From: Arthrobacter bambusae
Lineage (GTDB): Bacteria; Actinomycetota; Actinomycetes; Actinomycetales; Micrococcaceae
Length of the DNA stretch: 64,000 nt
Reading direction: 5' to 3'
Assembly: GCF_022606295.1 (NCBI RefSeq)
Contig: NZ_JAHHZS010000007.1
Coordinates: forward strand, 113,587-177,586
Part shown: piece after piece, positions 34,543 to 44,211 of the stretch
Numbering within the stretch: the first letter of the stretch is position 1
How the letters are laid out: every line of letters begins with the position of its first letter
Notes under the pieces: generated by a model
The model's input: the letters and a program-made list of their open reading frames with translations, nothing else
Told to the model about the DNA's origin: nothing
Database searches by the model: none
Translations under genes and position numbers: made by a program

Positions 34543-34575
34543 GGACGCTCGCTCACCTGAGGTGAGCGGGCGTCC
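34543..34575 (+). terminator. Palindromic repeat element acting as terminator
   Basis: GGACGCTCGCTCACCT (34543-34558) and AGGTGAGCGGGCGTCC (34560-34575) are 16-base arms with a single mismatch, followed by TTTCTTTT. The sequence belongs to the same repeat family as 6729-6827. A further GAGGTGAGCGGGCGTCCC copy is at 34591-34608. Confidence 0.65.
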
Positions 34576-34635
34576 TTTCTTTTGGCCGTAGAGGTGAGCG
34601 GGCGTCCCGACGCCAAGGAGGGAACGACGTCGGGA

Positions 34636-35478
34636 TCAGGCTTGGGTGCCTAGCCTGCGGGAGATCTCCCTGGCGCACCGGGTCACTTCCGGAATCCACT
34701 CCCTGGCGACGTCTTCGATGCGGACCGCCCGTTCCTCTGGCGTCTCGGCGTCCTTTGCCCTGTGCCTTGTGCTCCCGCCGGGGAATGCCCGGTTCGACAC
34801 CGTCAATGTCACGCTGGCCACGGGATAGCGTTGCCGGTCGAGGACGGCGACGGCCACTGAGGAAAATCCCGCTGTGACCTCGTCCTGCTCCCAGGCGTAT
34901 CCGAGCGACCGTGCCCGCGCCAAGAGATCCTGCAGCGCTGGCAAGGATTGCGGGCCGTTGCTGTGGCGCTCCGCGAAGGCCTCCGGTCCTGGGAAAAGCG
35001 CGGCCACCTGCGCGGGGTCCATTTGGGCCATCATCGCCCGGCCGCTGGCCGTGAGATGGGCGGGAAGGCGCACTCCTGTGTCGGTGACCAAGGGGCTTTG
35101 CCGCGGGGCCCGCTCCTCGATCACGTAGACGACGTCCCGCCCGTGCATCACGGCAAGGTGTGCAGTCCGGCGGGTCCGGGCGACGAGCCGGGACAGGGGG
35201 AACCGGGCGATCCGCTGAATGGGAGCCTGCCGCGAATACCCGGTCCCCAACTCATGGGCGGTCACCCCCAAGGCATACTTCCGCTCCTCGGGAAGGTGGA
35301 CCAGGAAGCCGTCGTCGATCAATGAGGCAATGAGCTGATACGTGGTGGACCGAGGCAGGCCAACATCGCGCGCAATGATTGATGCGCTGACCGGGCCGGC
35401 CTGGCCGGCGACGTATCTAAGAACCGCCAGCACCTGGGCCGCGGCCGGCGCCTTGGGCCGCACGGAGTGACTGTACAT
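34636..35478 (-). CDS. IclR-family transcriptional regulator
   Basis: This 280-residue protein has an N-terminal winged helix (QVLAVLRYVAGQAGPVSASI, ARDVGLPRSTTYQLIASLID) and the C-terminal effector domain (LASGRAMMAQ-like stretch HLTASGRAMMAQMDP, GYAWEQDEVTAGFSSVAVAV). IclR proteins usually control degradation operons near them. It may act on the adjacent NCS1/amidohydrolase genes. Confidence 0.9.
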   Translation of the reverse strand: MYSHSVRPKAPAAAQVLAVLRYVAGQAGPVSASIIARDVGLPRSTTYQLIASLIDDGFLVHLPEERKYALGVTAHELGTGYSRQAPIQRIARFPLSRLVARTRRTAHLAVMHGRDVVYVIEERAPRQSPLVTDTGVRLPAHLTASGRAMMAQMDPAQVAALFPGPEAFAERHSNGPQSLPALQDLLARARSLGYAWEQDEVTAGFSSVAVAVLDRQRYPVASVTLTVSNRAFPGGSTRHRAKDAETPEERAVRIEDVAREWIPEVTRCAREISRRLGTQA

Positions 35479-35527
35479 CGTCCCAGAATACGCCTCGGAT
35501 TGTCTGGTATACCGGACGTTCGACCCG

Positions 35528-36424
35528 CTAAGAGAACCCCGCCAGCCGGGCCCGCGCCGTCTCCGCGGCCCGACGCTCCCGCTCGGCTAGCCGGGCTGCC
35601 AGCTTGCGGTTCCGCTCGGCCAGGGTGATCGCCCACTCCGTCTCGGCAAGCTCCTGTTGCAATGCGGCCAGCTTGTCCTTGGCGGCTTTGACGTCGACGG
35701 CGAGTTGTTCGCTCCGGCGCACGGCCTCCGACTTTTCGCGCTCGGCCTGGGCGAGTTCCAGGTCGGCCTTGTCCGCGCTGCGCTGTGCTTCCGCGAGTGC
35801 GGTTTGCGCCTTCTCGCGTTCGCGCTCCGAGTCGGCGCGAGCCCGCTGTGAGTCTGCCCTCCCGCTTTGCCGCCCGCCGTCGTCGGGCTCTTCTTTGCCC
35901 GGGCCCACCACGGGAAGCGTGCCCGCAATCGCCACCGCGCCCGAGAGATCCACGGGTTCCAATCCATTCGTGGCGAGCGAACGCACAAGCTGCCCGCTGC
36001 GGAGCGCCGCGGCAGCGCCGGGATCGGTCATGGCGGCCCTCAAGGTTGCCTCGATCTCCATGGCGGCAGCGCCACTGACCTTGACGCCGAGGCCTTCCGC
36101 CACTGTCCGGGCCTGCTCGACGGCGGCACCCAGGACGCGGGGGCGCTGTTGGCCGAGAGTGCGGAGACGGTCGTGATCCTGCTGCTCCTGTGCCTCCCCG
36201 AGCGATGCCCCCAGCTCCAACACCCCCGCGAATTCCTTGGTGCCGTGCCGGACGAGCATGTTCACCGCCCACGCCGCGGTCGAGGGCTTGGGCAAGTGGG
36301 CGATGTGTTTCGCCAGTTCGGCGTCCCCCGCGGACTTGGCTTCCTTGGCCCGCGCCGTGCGGGCTGCCGTGAAGGCCGAGGGAACCAGCGTGTAGAGCTC
36401 GACGGCGACCGCGGCCAGTTCCAT
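35528..36424 (-). CDS. Coiled-coil protein of unknown function
   Basis: The 298-residue frame starts at ATG 36424 (MELAAVAVELYTLVPSAFTA). The first part has RAKEAKSAGDAELAKHI and LPKPSTAAWAVNMLVRH. The second half is a long charged coiled coil (EREREKAQTALAEAQR and similar). I have seen this composition in actinobacterial hypothetical proteins but know no function. There is no signal peptide or membrane segment. Confidence 0.65.
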   Translation of the reverse strand: MELAAVAVELYTLVPSAFTAARTARAKEAKSAGDAELAKHIAHLPKPSTAAWAVNMLVRHGTKEFAGVLELGASLGEAQEQQDHDRLRTLGQQRPRVLGAAVEQARTVAEGLGVKVSGAAAMEIEATLRAAMTDPGAAAALRSGQLVRSLATNGLEPVDLSGAVAIAGTLPVVGPGKEEPDDGGRQSGRADSQRARADSEREREKAQTALAEAQRSADKADLELAQAEREKSEAVRRSEQLAVDVKAAKDKLAALQQELAETEWAITLAERNRKLAARLAERERRAAETARARLAGFS

Positions 36425-36443
36425 GGTGGAAGCGGTTGCAGTA

Positions 36444-37229
36444 TTACTCGGCGAGGAACTCGGCCAAGGCGTCGGCCATGACGCTAGGTTCCCAGCCGTG
36501 GTTGGCGCCTGGAATGGTGGCCTTTCGGGCACTCGGGATGTTGGCCACGATGGAGTCGGCCGCTTTCGGCATGATCGGAATGGTTTGCTCGCCGACGATC
36601 GCGAGGGTTGGCTGGGTGATGCCGGACCACAATTCGGCGCGAGGCGCGGACTGGGACCACGCGAGGGATTCGGCGTCGGCCAAAAGGCTTGGGCCCAATT
36701 CGATCATGATGGGCCATCCTGGACTGTTCTTGGCGCCGGCCAGCCACTCCGGCGGCATGTCCTTCATGTAGTACTCGATGGTGCCGGCCTTGTCGCCGGA
36801 GGCGACCCGTTCCTGGAGCCCGGCGAAGAATTCAGCCCCGCCGGTGCCGAGTTCTTCGCTCAGCGGAGTCTCCCAGAGCGCGAGCTTCGTGACGGGCAGG
36901 CCTGCTGCCGCGGCGGCCAGGGAAATAGAGCCGCCGGAAGAACTCCCGAAGAGCGCGGCCTGGCCGCCCGCAATGTCGATGAGCGTGGCGAGATCGTCGA
37001 TGTTGTCCTTCAGGGTGAATGACGGAGCCTCGGCGCTTTCCCCTCGGCCGCGCCGATCGTAGTTCAGCACCGTGAATCCCTTGGCGGCCAGGAGTTTGGC
37101 CATTTCCACCGTGTTGGCGTCGAAGCCCCTGAATTGCATCGCGCCGCCGACCAGAATCACGGCAGGCCCCTCGCCGTGTTGGTCGTAGCCGATGCGGGTA
37201 CCGTCTTTCGAGATCGCAAATTCGGACAT
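36444..37229 (-). CDS. Alpha/beta hydrolase
   Basis: This 261-residue protein has the alpha/beta-hydrolase pattern: GEGPAVILVGGAMQFRGFD (oxyanion region), NYDRRGRGES, the nucleophile elbow GSSSGG and a C-terminal His in GANHGWEP. The substrate is unknown. It lies 19 bases upstream of the coiled-coil gene on the same strand. Confidence 0.85.
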   Translation of the reverse strand: MSEFAISKDGTRIGYDQHGEGPAVILVGGAMQFRGFDANTVEMAKLLAAKGFTVLNYDRRGRGESAEAPSFTLKDNIDDLATLIDIAGGQAALFGSSSGGSISLAAAAAGLPVTKLALWETPLSEELGTGGAEFFAGLQERVASGDKAGTIEYYMKDMPPEWLAGAKNSPGWPIMIELGPSLLADAESLAWSQSAPRAELWSGITQPTLAIVGEQTIPIMPKAADSIVANIPSARKATIPGANHGWEPSVMADALAEFLAE

Positions 37230-37317
37230 TCCAGACCCTTCGATGTGGCGGACAGTCGGTTCCTAAACTCTGCGGCCCAGCCACGTGCGGGTCAAGGGGA
37301 AAGGCGGTGACAAGGAG

Positions 37318-37338
37318 TTCTTAAGAGCTTCTTAAGTG
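37318..37338 (+). promoter_or_regulatory. Direct-repeat response-regulator site upstream of the PAP2 operon
   Basis: TTCTTAAGAG (37318-37327) and TTCTTAAGTG (37329-37338) form an 11-bp-periodic direct repeat, the usual geometry for OmpR-family regulators. It lies 60 bases upstream of the PAP2 start; an OmpR-type regulator is the third gene of that operon. Confidence 0.6.
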
Positions 37339-37397
37339 CTGGGCGCCAGAGTGGAAGCAGGCCGCACCACGGCCGTCACCCCCGAACCGGAGACACC

Positions 37398-38192
37398 ATG
37401 CGATCACACCCCAAGCACAACACTTCCACGGAAGGCCGCCCTTCCGCCGTCGTCCGTCACAGTGTGCCGCTGCTTCCCCAGCCCAGGTACTGGCTTCTGT
37501 GGGGCATTGTCCTGGCCGCGGCAGTACTGGCCATTGGCTTCAGCGTTCAGTCTGTTGCGGGCCTGACCACCAGTGAATTCGGTGTGGACCAGGAACTCAG
37601 CCGCCATCACGTGGGTGCACTGACCACCGTGGCCATGGCACTGAATTTCCTTTTCGCCCCCGCAGCGGGAGCTTGCATTGTCCTGGTGATCGGCTTTTAC
37701 CTTCTCCTGGTCCGCAAGTCCTTCGTGCGTGCGGTCATGTTTGTGCTCTTCGCATGTTCGGGCTGGGTTGCCAGCGAGGCATTCAAACTGATCGTTGCCC
37801 GCCACCGGCCCAACCCCGCGCTTCTTTTCGACCCCCTGGCTCCGGAGACGGGTTCCAACAGCTTTCCCAGCGGCCATACCGCCTTTGCCGTAGCGCTCGC
37901 CTTCGCCCTGTACTTCCTGGTCCGGGGAACCCGGTGGGGAGTCATCACCGCTTGGGCCGGTGCCGTGCTGGCAGTGGTAGTGGCGTGGTCCCGGATCTAC
38001 ATCGGAGTCCATTACCCCAGCGATGTTGTGGCGTCATTCCTGGCCACCAGCGCCGCAGTGATCGTCTTGGCCGGGCTTTGGAACCGGTACTCACCGCGCG
38101 TTTTCGCGCGGTTGCCGTTTGGTGCGGGTTCTGAAGCCCGCCCGGAAGCAACCGCGTCGGAAGCCACCGCAACCAACGCACACGGATCCTGA
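37398..38192 (+). CDS. PAP2-family membrane phosphatase
   Basis: This 264-residue, six-helix membrane protein has the complete PAP2 signature: KLIVARHRP (KxxxxxxRP), PSGHT, and SRIYIGVHYPSD. Members remove phosphate from lipid pyrophosphates such as undecaprenyl pyrophosphate. It heads a four-gene operon with DedA, a response regulator and a histidine kinase (gaps of 10, 5 and 11 bases). Confidence 0.88.
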   Translation: MRSHPKHNTSTEGRPSAVVRHSVPLLPQPRYWLLWGIVLAAAVLAIGFSVQSVAGLTTSEFGVDQELSRHHVGALTTVAMALNFLFAPAAGACIVLVIGFYLLLVRKSFVRAVMFVLFACSGWVASEAFKLIVARHRPNPALLFDPLAPETGSNSFPSGHTAFAVALAFALYFLVRGTRWGVITAWAGAVLAVVVAWSRIYIGVHYPSDVVASFLATSAAVIVLAGLWNRYSPRVFARLPFGAGSEARPEATASEATATNAHGS

Positions 38193-38202
38193 GGAGGACC
38201 CC

Positions 38203-38856
38203 ATGCACGTACTTTCCGCCATGCCCGCGTTCCTCGATCCCACCACCCTCCTCCAGGGCATGGGCCCCGCGGCGCTGGGCGTCGTGGCGCTGATCGTTTT
38301 CATCGAGTCCGGTCTCCTGTTCCCCTTCCTGCCCGGTGACTCGTTGCTCTTCACTACCGGCTTGCTTCACCAGCAATTGCAGCTTGAATTGCCGGTATTG
38401 ATCGCCGTCGTATCGGCCGCCGCCATCGCCGGAGACCAGATCGGCTACATGCTCGGGCGCAAGTTCGGACGGCGCTGGTTCAAGGACGACGCACGCGTGC
38501 TGAAGACCGCCCACCTGGACACGGCCGAAGATTTCTTCAAACGCCGTGGCGGCCCGGCGATCGTCTTGGCCCGCTTTGTCCCCATTGTGCGGACTTTCGC
38601 GCCGCTGAGTGCAGGCATCGCCCGCTACAACTACAAATCCTTCACCCTATGGAACATCGCCGGTGCCGTCATTTGGGCGACCTCCGTGACACTCCTGGGC
38701 TCCTGGCTGGGACACTACGAGTTCGTTGCCAAGAACATTGATGCGATCGCCGTCATCATGGTCCTGATCTCAGTCCTTCCGTGGGGAGTCGAGTTCCTCA
38801 AAAAGCGACGCAAGGTCAAAGTGGGGGCCGCAAACGGGCACGCCGGGGAACAATAG
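38203..38856 (+). CDS. DedA-family membrane protein
   Basis: This 217-residue protein starts at ATG 38203 with GAGGAGGA upstream. It has the DedA features FIESGLLFPFLPGDSLLFTT, AGDQIGYMLGRKFG and ARFVPIVRTFAPLSAGIARY. DedA proteins are now linked to recycling of undecaprenyl phosphate across the membrane, so the PAP2-DedA pair fits lipid-carrier recovery. Confidence 0.9.
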   Translation: MHVLSAMPAFLDPTTLLQGMGPAALGVVALIVFIESGLLFPFLPGDSLLFTTGLLHQQLQLELPVLIAVVSAAAIAGDQIGYMLGRKFGRRWFKDDARVLKTAHLDTAEDFFKRRGGPAIVLARFVPIVRTFAPLSAGIARYNYKSFTLWNIAGAVIWATSVTLLGSWLGHYEFVAKNIDAIAVIMVLISVLPWGVEFLKKRRKVKVGAANGHAGEQ

Positions 38857-38861
38857 ACAGC

Positions 38862-39536
38862 ATGACAACAGCTGAGCGGCCGTGCCTCCTCCTGGTCGAA
38901 GACGACGCCGCTCTGGGGCCGCTTATCAGCGAACTCCTGGAGCCGGACTTCGCTGTCCACTTGGCTGTGAATGGGGGCGATGGGCTCCACCTCGCGTTGA
39001 CCCAGGGTTGGGATGCGATGGTCATCGACCGGGGGCTGCCGGTCATGGACGGCATCGCACTGATCAAGGCCATTCGTGCCAAAGGGATTGCCACCCCGAT
39101 CCTCATCCTGACGGCGCTCGGTGCCACCGATGAGAAGATCCGGGGCCTCGACGCGGGTGCGAACGACTACATGAGCAAGCCGTTCGATGCCATGGAACTT
39201 GCCGCGCGCTTGCGTGCCCTCACCAGGACGTACGCCCAGCCGCCCCAGACCCTGGAAATAGGGGATTGGGAGCTCGACGCCGGTGCACGCTCCATGCGCT
39301 CCGTGTACGGTTCTGTCGTCACGCTGACGGCGAAGGAAGCCGGGCTCCTCGAAACCTTGGCGGGCGAACCCGAACGTGTCTTCACCCGTGAAGACCTCAT
39401 CAACACCTTGTTCCACCCCACGGACCAGCCCGGCGTGATCGACACCTACGTCCACCACTTGCGCCGCAAGATCTCCAAATCGGTGGTCCGGACGGTCCAC
39501 GGCCTCGGATACCAGATCGGCGAGCCCCATGATTGA
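38862..39536 (+). CDS. OmpR-family response regulator
   Basis: This 224-residue protein starts at ATG 38862. The receiver domain has the acidic pair EDD, phospho-acceptor Asp56 (VIDRGLPVMDG), TAL and KPF. The C-terminal winged helix has LTAKEAGLLETLA and VIDTYVHHLRRKI. The direct repeat at 37318-37338 is a likely target. It is co-transcribed with the kinase downstream. Confidence 0.92.
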   Translation: MTTAERPCLLLVEDDAALGPLISELLEPDFAVHLAVNGGDGLHLALTQGWDAMVIDRGLPVMDGIALIKAIRAKGIATPILILTALGATDEKIRGLDAGANDYMSKPFDAMELAARLRALTRTYAQPPQTLEIGDWELDAGARSMRSVYGSVVTLTAKEAGLLETLAGEPERVFTREDLINTLFHPTDQPGVIDTYVHHLRRKISKSVVRTVHGLGYQIGEPHD

Positions 39537-39547
39537 GGACCATTCCC

Positions 39548-40579
39548 ATGAGTGAGAACCCGGACCAGGCGACGCTCCGCAAAGCGTCGCTCAAGATCGC
39601 GGTGCGTATCAGCGCGGCGTGTGCGGTTTTGGTTCTTTGCCTGCTGGCGGCCGCGGCGATCTACCTCTTCAACCAAGCACAGCATCCATCCCTGCCTGGA
39701 CCAGGCGAATCCAACTCCGTCTACGCGTATCTGGACACCAAGGACCTCCTGAAGGCCATGATCGTTGCCGGGATTGCGGGGATCCTTCTTGCCGGGGCCA
39801 TCGGCTGGCTCAGCGCTCGGAGTGCCATCAGGCCCCTGGGAGAAGCGTTGGCCTTGCAACGAAGGTTCGTGCAGGACGCCAGCCACGAATTGCGCACACC
39901 CCTCGCCATCCTCGACGCACGCGTCCAGCTCGCCCAGCGCGATGCCCCCGCGGACTCCAAAACCGGGGAAGCACTCGCTCGCATCCGCAATGACACCGCG
40001 ACCCTCACCGGCATCGTCAACGAATTGCTTGTCGCGGCGACAGGCTCGCCCGCGGATGCCCCCGCAGAGCCGAGCGATCTCGCCAAGGTGGCGCGCGCCG
40101 TCGTCGAGAGCCTGCAACAACTCGCGGGGGAGAAAAACGTCCGCGTCATCCTGACGGAAAAGGACCGCCCTTTCGCGCTCATAGACGGCAATGGCTTCCG
40201 CCGCGCCCTCCTTGCCCTGGCCGACAACGCGCTGGCGCACACCCCTGCCGGCGGCGAAGTAGGAATTACGACGGCGGTACTCGGCAACCGTGCGGTGGTC
40301 ACGGTCGCGGATTCCGGGGCCGGGATCAAGGGAGTGGACCAGACCCGCATCTTTGACCGCTTCGTGAGGACACACAGTCCTGAGGCCGCACCTGGGCAGC
40401 GCAGCTTCGGAATCGGCTTGGCGTTGGTCCGTGAAATCATCACGGCAGCCCGCGGTGCCGTGGAGGTTCAACGCAGCGGGCCACAGGGAACGGTCATGAA
40501 GATCACGCTGCCGCTTGCTGGGAAAGATACGGCTGCGAAGGACGCCTCTCCGAAAGACACGGCGCCGGGCCCGGCATAG
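39548..40579 (+). CDS. Sensor histidine kinase with very small extracellular loop
   Basis: This 343-residue kinase has two membrane segments at about 21-41 and 71-90, separated by only about 29 residues, so sensing is probably within the membrane. The HisKA site is His113 (DASHELRTPLAILDARV). The ATPase domain shows the N-box (LADNALAHTP) and DSGAGI, with GIGLALVREI. Partner of the response regulator. The C-terminus ends in a Lys/Asp/Ala-rich tail. Confidence 0.9.
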   Translation: MSENPDQATLRKASLKIAVRISAACAVLVLCLLAAAAIYLFNQAQHPSLPGPGESNSVYAYLDTKDLLKAMIVAGIAGILLAGAIGWLSARSAIRPLGEALALQRRFVQDASHELRTPLAILDARVQLAQRDAPADSKTGEALARIRNDTATLTGIVNELLVAATGSPADAPAEPSDLAKVARAVVESLQQLAGEKNVRVILTEKDRPFALIDGNGFRRALLALADNALAHTPAGGEVGITTAVLGNRAVVTVADSGAGIKGVDQTRIFDRFVRTHSPEAAPGQRSFGIGLALVREIITAARGAVEVQRSGPQGTVMKITLPLAGKDTAAKDASPKDTAPGPA

Positions 40580-40584
40580 TTTAC

Positions 40585-42081
40585 TCACGCGGCCTGCGGT
40601 TTGGCGGGTTGGCCGTATTTGAGCGCTTTGGCGTGGTGCCGTACCTTGCGTCGGTGGCGCCTGGAATCTGAAGCGACGGTATAGGGCGGATCTGTGCCCC
40701 GCATCCCGTCTCCTGGCAAGGGCGGGGCTGTTGATCGGTAGGTATGGCCGGTGGGGGTGCGGATGTCGAGGACGTGCCGTGTTCCGATACCGGTTCGCGC
40801 TGTCCAGCCGGGGAGTTCTTTGGTGTGGTTGCAGGCTTCGCAGAGTCCTGCCCCGTTGGTCAGGTTGGTGGTGCCGCCGTGGTGCCAGGGGATGATGTGG
40901 TCGATGTGTCTGATGGGTGCGTCGCAGTAGGGGGTGCGGCAGGTGTCGTCGCGGGCCTGGATGAAGCGCCGCAGCCCGGGCGGGTACAGCCGGGCGCGGG
41001 AGTCGACGCCGACCAGTTCCCCGGTTCCGGGGGCGGTGTAGAGGCGCCGGAGCCAGACCTTCAAATCGTGATTGTGGCCGGGACCTGCTTGTCCGTCCTC
41101 GGTCTGACCTGGAGCGGACGTTCCATGGCCGCTGCTGCCGCTGAGCAGTGACCGTGCCCAGCGGGCGGGGACGATGCCGTAGCCGGGGAGCCGGGCTGGT
41201 TCTGCGTCGCTTTGGAAGAGGGTGCGGTCGGTCATGACGAGCTGGATCTCCACGCCGCTGATTCCTGCGGGGGTGCCGGTGGTGCGTTCGACCAAGGTGT
41301 CGGCCATGATCTGTCCCCGGGTGCGGGTGTCCTCTCCGGCGTTGCGGAGGGTGTCGGCGTGCCGGGACAGGGCAGCGTGCACGGCCACCCCGTGGGCGAC
41401 GGGAAGCAGCGCGGTCAGGTAGGTCATGGTGTCCGGTGCCGGGCGGAGGCTGACGTGCCGTTCGGTGGCGGCGTGGCTGGCGCGTTCGGTGACGGTGCGG
41501 GGGTCCCGCCGGTAGGCCGCGGCCCGGGCGGCCGCGAGGATGGCCTTGTCTCCGGCGCCGTCGAAGGTTCCGGTGTCGGCGGCGAGTTCCTCGTCCACGG
41601 CGCAGCGGTCTTCGGCGGACAGGCAGGCTGTTTCCTTCACGAGCAGGGTGGCGCGCCATTCGTTCAACTGCCCGGTGTCGAGGGCGGCGAGGGTGCGTGG
41701 CATTTCGGTGACCAGCGCCTTCGCGAGTCCGAGGAGCCGGGATCCTTTGGCGGGGGATTCCCGCCGGGCCAAAGCCACCTGGGCTGCGACGCCGCGTCCG
41801 CGTTCCTCGGCCGGGACCCCGGCCGCGGCGTCGGCGCTGCGCTGGACGGCATCGAACGCGACGGCGATCCTGGCCTGCGCGGCCGCTGCCGCGGACTTCA
41901 AGTCCTCCAGGGCACGCAACTGGTCAATCAATTCGGCGCGGTCGGAACCTGGCCGAAGCGAAGCAACGGCGCCGGTCAGCTCGTGGACCCGGGCGCCCGG
42001 CACGGCAGCCTCCGGACCCGCGCCGCCCGAAGGCGCACCCGATCCGATCAGCTGCGTTCCCCGGTTCTCGACCATAACCAA
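40585..42081 (-). CDS. DUF222/13E12-repeat HNH endonuclease-like protein
   Basis: This 498-residue protein has an N-terminal DUF222 helical domain and a C-terminal HNH region ([40 protein letters not shown]). The family is present in many copies in actinobacterial genomes. Activity and role are unknown; copies are often at genome-variable sites. Confidence 0.87.
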   Translation of the reverse strand: MVMVENRGTQLIGSGAPSGGAGPEAAVPGARVHELTGAVASLRPGSDRAELIDQLRALEDLKSAAAAAQARIAVAFDAVQRSADAAAGVPAEERGRGVAAQVALARRESPAKGSRLLGLAKALVTEMPRTLAALDTGQLNEWRATLLVKETACLSAEDRCAVDEELAADTGTFDGAGDKAILAAARAAAYRRDPRTVTERASHAATERHVSLRPAPDTMTYLTALLPVAHGVAVHAALSRHADTLRNAGEDTRTRGQIMADTLVERTTGTPAGISGVEIQLVMTDRTLFQSDAEPARLPGYGIVPARWARSLLSGSSGHGTSAPGQTEDGQAGPGHNHDLKVWLRRLYTAPGTGELVGVDSRARLYPPGLRRFIQARDDTCRTPYCDAPIRHIDHIIPWHHGGTTNLTNGAGLCEACNHTKELPGWTARTGIGTRHVLDIRTPTGHTYRSTAPPLPGDGMRGTDPPYTVASDSRRHRRKVRHHAKALKYGQPAKPQAA

Positions 42082-42318
42082 AGCATTCCAGGGACCTACG
42101 ACATTATTAGCTCGAAGATCGTCTGCCCGCCGAAAATCCCGGAATTCGACGGAATTTTTCGAGAACGGACCTTGCGGGGCCGCCGTCCGGGCGCACCTAT
42201 GGGGTTTCGCGGTATCGCCCGGCTAGCGGACCAGCCTCCTCGGGCTCTGGCGCGCGCTGCCGAAGCGGACGAGAATGGCCACGTGGTTGCCCCTCGTCAA
42301 GGCGGGGACGTCGCCCCG

Positions 42319-43611
42319 ATGAACCCTGCCGCCCGAAAGATCCAAAGCATCTTTCTCACGTTGACCCTTGGCAATACCCTTGCGGCCTCGTTCATCTGGG
42401 GGATCAACACCCTCTTCCTGCTGGATGCGGGACTCAGCAACCTCGAGGCCTTCGCGGCGAACGCCTTCTTCACGGCCGGAATGGTGGTGTTCGAAGTGCC
42501 CACCGGAGTGGTGGCCGACGGTTGGGGACGCCGCGTTTCGTTCCTCCTGGGCACCGTGACGCTGGCCGGTTCCACCTACCTTTACTATCTGCTGTGGCAG
42601 TTTTCGGCCCCGTTCTGGTGGTGGGCCGTGGTGTCGCTGCTGCTCGGCCTGGGCTTCACCTTCTTCTCGGGTGCGGTGGAGGCTTGGCTCGTGGACGCGT
42701 TGCGCTTCACCGGATATGAGGGCGGCCTGGAGACGGTGCTCGGGCGCGGGCAGATGGTGTCAGGTGCTGCCATGCTTGCGGGCTCGGTGGCTGGCGGGGT
42801 GATCGCGCAGGCCACCAATCTCGGAGTGCCGTTCTTGATTCGCGTCGGGGTGCTCCTCGCTATGTTCGTCGTGGCCTTCTTTCTCATGCGCGACGTCGGA
42901 TTCACCCCGGAGCAATCTGCCCATCCGCTCAAGGCGAGCCGCGCCGTCGTCGACGCCTCGATCGAGAACGGTTTGAAGAATCCTCCCGTACGCTACGTGA
43001 TGCTGGCAGCCCCGTTCAGCGCCGGCGTCGGGATCTACGTGTTCTATGCCCTGCAGCCGTACCTGCTTCAGCTCTTCGGAGACCCGCACGCATACTCCGT
43101 TGCCGGCCTGGCTGCGGCCATCGTGGCAGGAGCACAGGTACTGGGCGGGTGGATTGCACCGCGCATCCGGCGCCTGGTTCGTAAACGCACCACAGTGTTG
43201 ATTCTGAGCGGAGTGGCCAGCGCATCGATTCTGGTGGTGCTCGGGTCCACGGGTGTCTTCTTGGTCGCTTTGGCGCTGTTGACGTTCTGGGCCATGGTCG
43301 CCTCGGCTGCCACACCGGTGCGGCAGGCCTACGTGAACGACATGATCCCGTCGAAGCAGCGCGCGACAGTCCTTAGCTTCGACTCGCTCATGGGATCGAG
43401 CGGGGGAGTGGTGGTGCAGCCGCTGCTCGGCCGGGCCGCCGATGTGTACGGCTACCCCGCCTCGTTGGCGATCAGCGGGGTCATCGAGTTGATCGCGGTG
43501 CCGTTCCTCTTGGCGAGTCGTCGGCAGCGTTCATCGGCTGATCAGGCCAACGCCTCGATCGCTGCCTCCGACGCGGAACCCCCGGCAGGAACTGAGCTAG
43601 GGAAGCCGTGA
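42319..43611 (+). CDS. MFS transporter
   Basis: This 430-residue, 12-helix transporter has an MFS-type loop (EVPTGVVADGWGRRVSFLLG). The start ATG 42319 gives the usual length; GTG 42283 is in frame upstream. The substrate is unknown; drug or metabolite efflux is plausible. It overlaps the convergent MOSC gene by 15 bases. Confidence 0.83.
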   Translation: MNPAARKIQSIFLTLTLGNTLAASFIWGINTLFLLDAGLSNLEAFAANAFFTAGMVVFEVPTGVVADGWGRRVSFLLGTVTLAGSTYLYYLLWQFSAPFWWWAVVSLLLGLGFTFFSGAVEAWLVDALRFTGYEGGLETVLGRGQMVSGAAMLAGSVAGGVIAQATNLGVPFLIRVGVLLAMFVVAFFLMRDVGFTPEQSAHPLKASRAVVDASIENGLKNPPVRYVMLAAPFSAGVGIYVFYALQPYLLQLFGDPHAYSVAGLAAAIVAGAQVLGGWIAPRIRRLVRKRTTVLILSGVASASILVVLGSTGVFLVALALLTFWAMVASAATPVRQAYVNDMIPSKQRATVLSFDSLMGSSGGVVVQPLLGRAADVYGYPASLAISGVIELIAVPFLLASRRQRSSADQANASIAASDAEPPAGTELGKP

Positions 43612-44169
43612 AGCCCGGAGGAGCGTGGCCGTACCGGCCTTGTCGGGATCAAGCGGCACAGGGCTAATTAACACGGCTGGGCCACGACGCAGGATGCCAT
43701 CCGAAAGCGGTTGGCAGCGCACGCCGCCGCGTCCGCGCATGGCGGCGTGCGCGCCCGGAGCCAGGACTTGGTCCATCCAAGCGCAGGGATGGGCAGGCCG
43801 CCCGCCACGGAACCGCGCAACGCTGCCGCCGGATTCCAACGCGAACTCCTCGCCCAGCAGGGGAGCCAAGTGGGCTCCCCTGAGGACTACATTGCGGCGG
43901 GTGAGGAGCGGATCAAAAGGTGCGACCCCCAGCTCAGCAGCCATCGCTTCGAGCGACTCGATGGCTATCAGGGTGACTGCGGCATCCATGTGCGCGGCCT
44001 TGCCGAAGAACCGGTCACCGACGATGCCCTTTCCGCTGACGACGTCGACCTGCCCGGCATCCGTGGTGGGCACCTCGGCGGCACCATCACGTGCCCGGCC
44101 GAAGTAGGCGTGGCCGGATGACACGAGGAGATGCAGGATCTCCACGTCGTATCTGTCGCTTGCGGTCAT
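43597..44169 (-). CDS. MOSC-domain protein
   Basis: This 190-residue protein has the MOSC pattern RRNVVLRGAHLAPLLGEEF, RPAHPCAWMDQVLAPGA with the conserved Cys, and GRGGVRCQPLSDGILRRGPA. MOSC domains carry sulfur for the molybdenum cofactor. It stands alone here; a molybdate-binding ModA gene lies 9 kb away but is not linked. Confidence 0.9.
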   Translation of the reverse strand: MTASDRYDVEILHLLVSSGHAYFGRARDGAAEVPTTDAGQVDVVSGKGIVGDRFFGKAAHMDAAVTLIAIESLEAMAAELGVAPFDPLLTRRNVVLRGAHLAPLLGEEFALESGGSVARFRGGRPAHPCAWMDQVLAPGAHAAMRGRGGVRCQPLSDGILRRGPAVLISPVPLDPDKAGTATLLRASRLP

Positions 44170-44211
44170 GCCATAAGGCTATGCCTCTCCCGGGTCAGCA
44201 ACCCAAGGCGC

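Noticed and set aside
40585..42081. DUF222/HNH gene as a group I intron or intein homing endonuclease
   Set aside because: It is a free-standing gene with a normal start and stop and no intron or intein borders.
41212..42318. Long upstream extension of the MFS frame
   Set aside because: It is antisense to the DUF222/HNH gene, and the MFS sequence begins near 42319.
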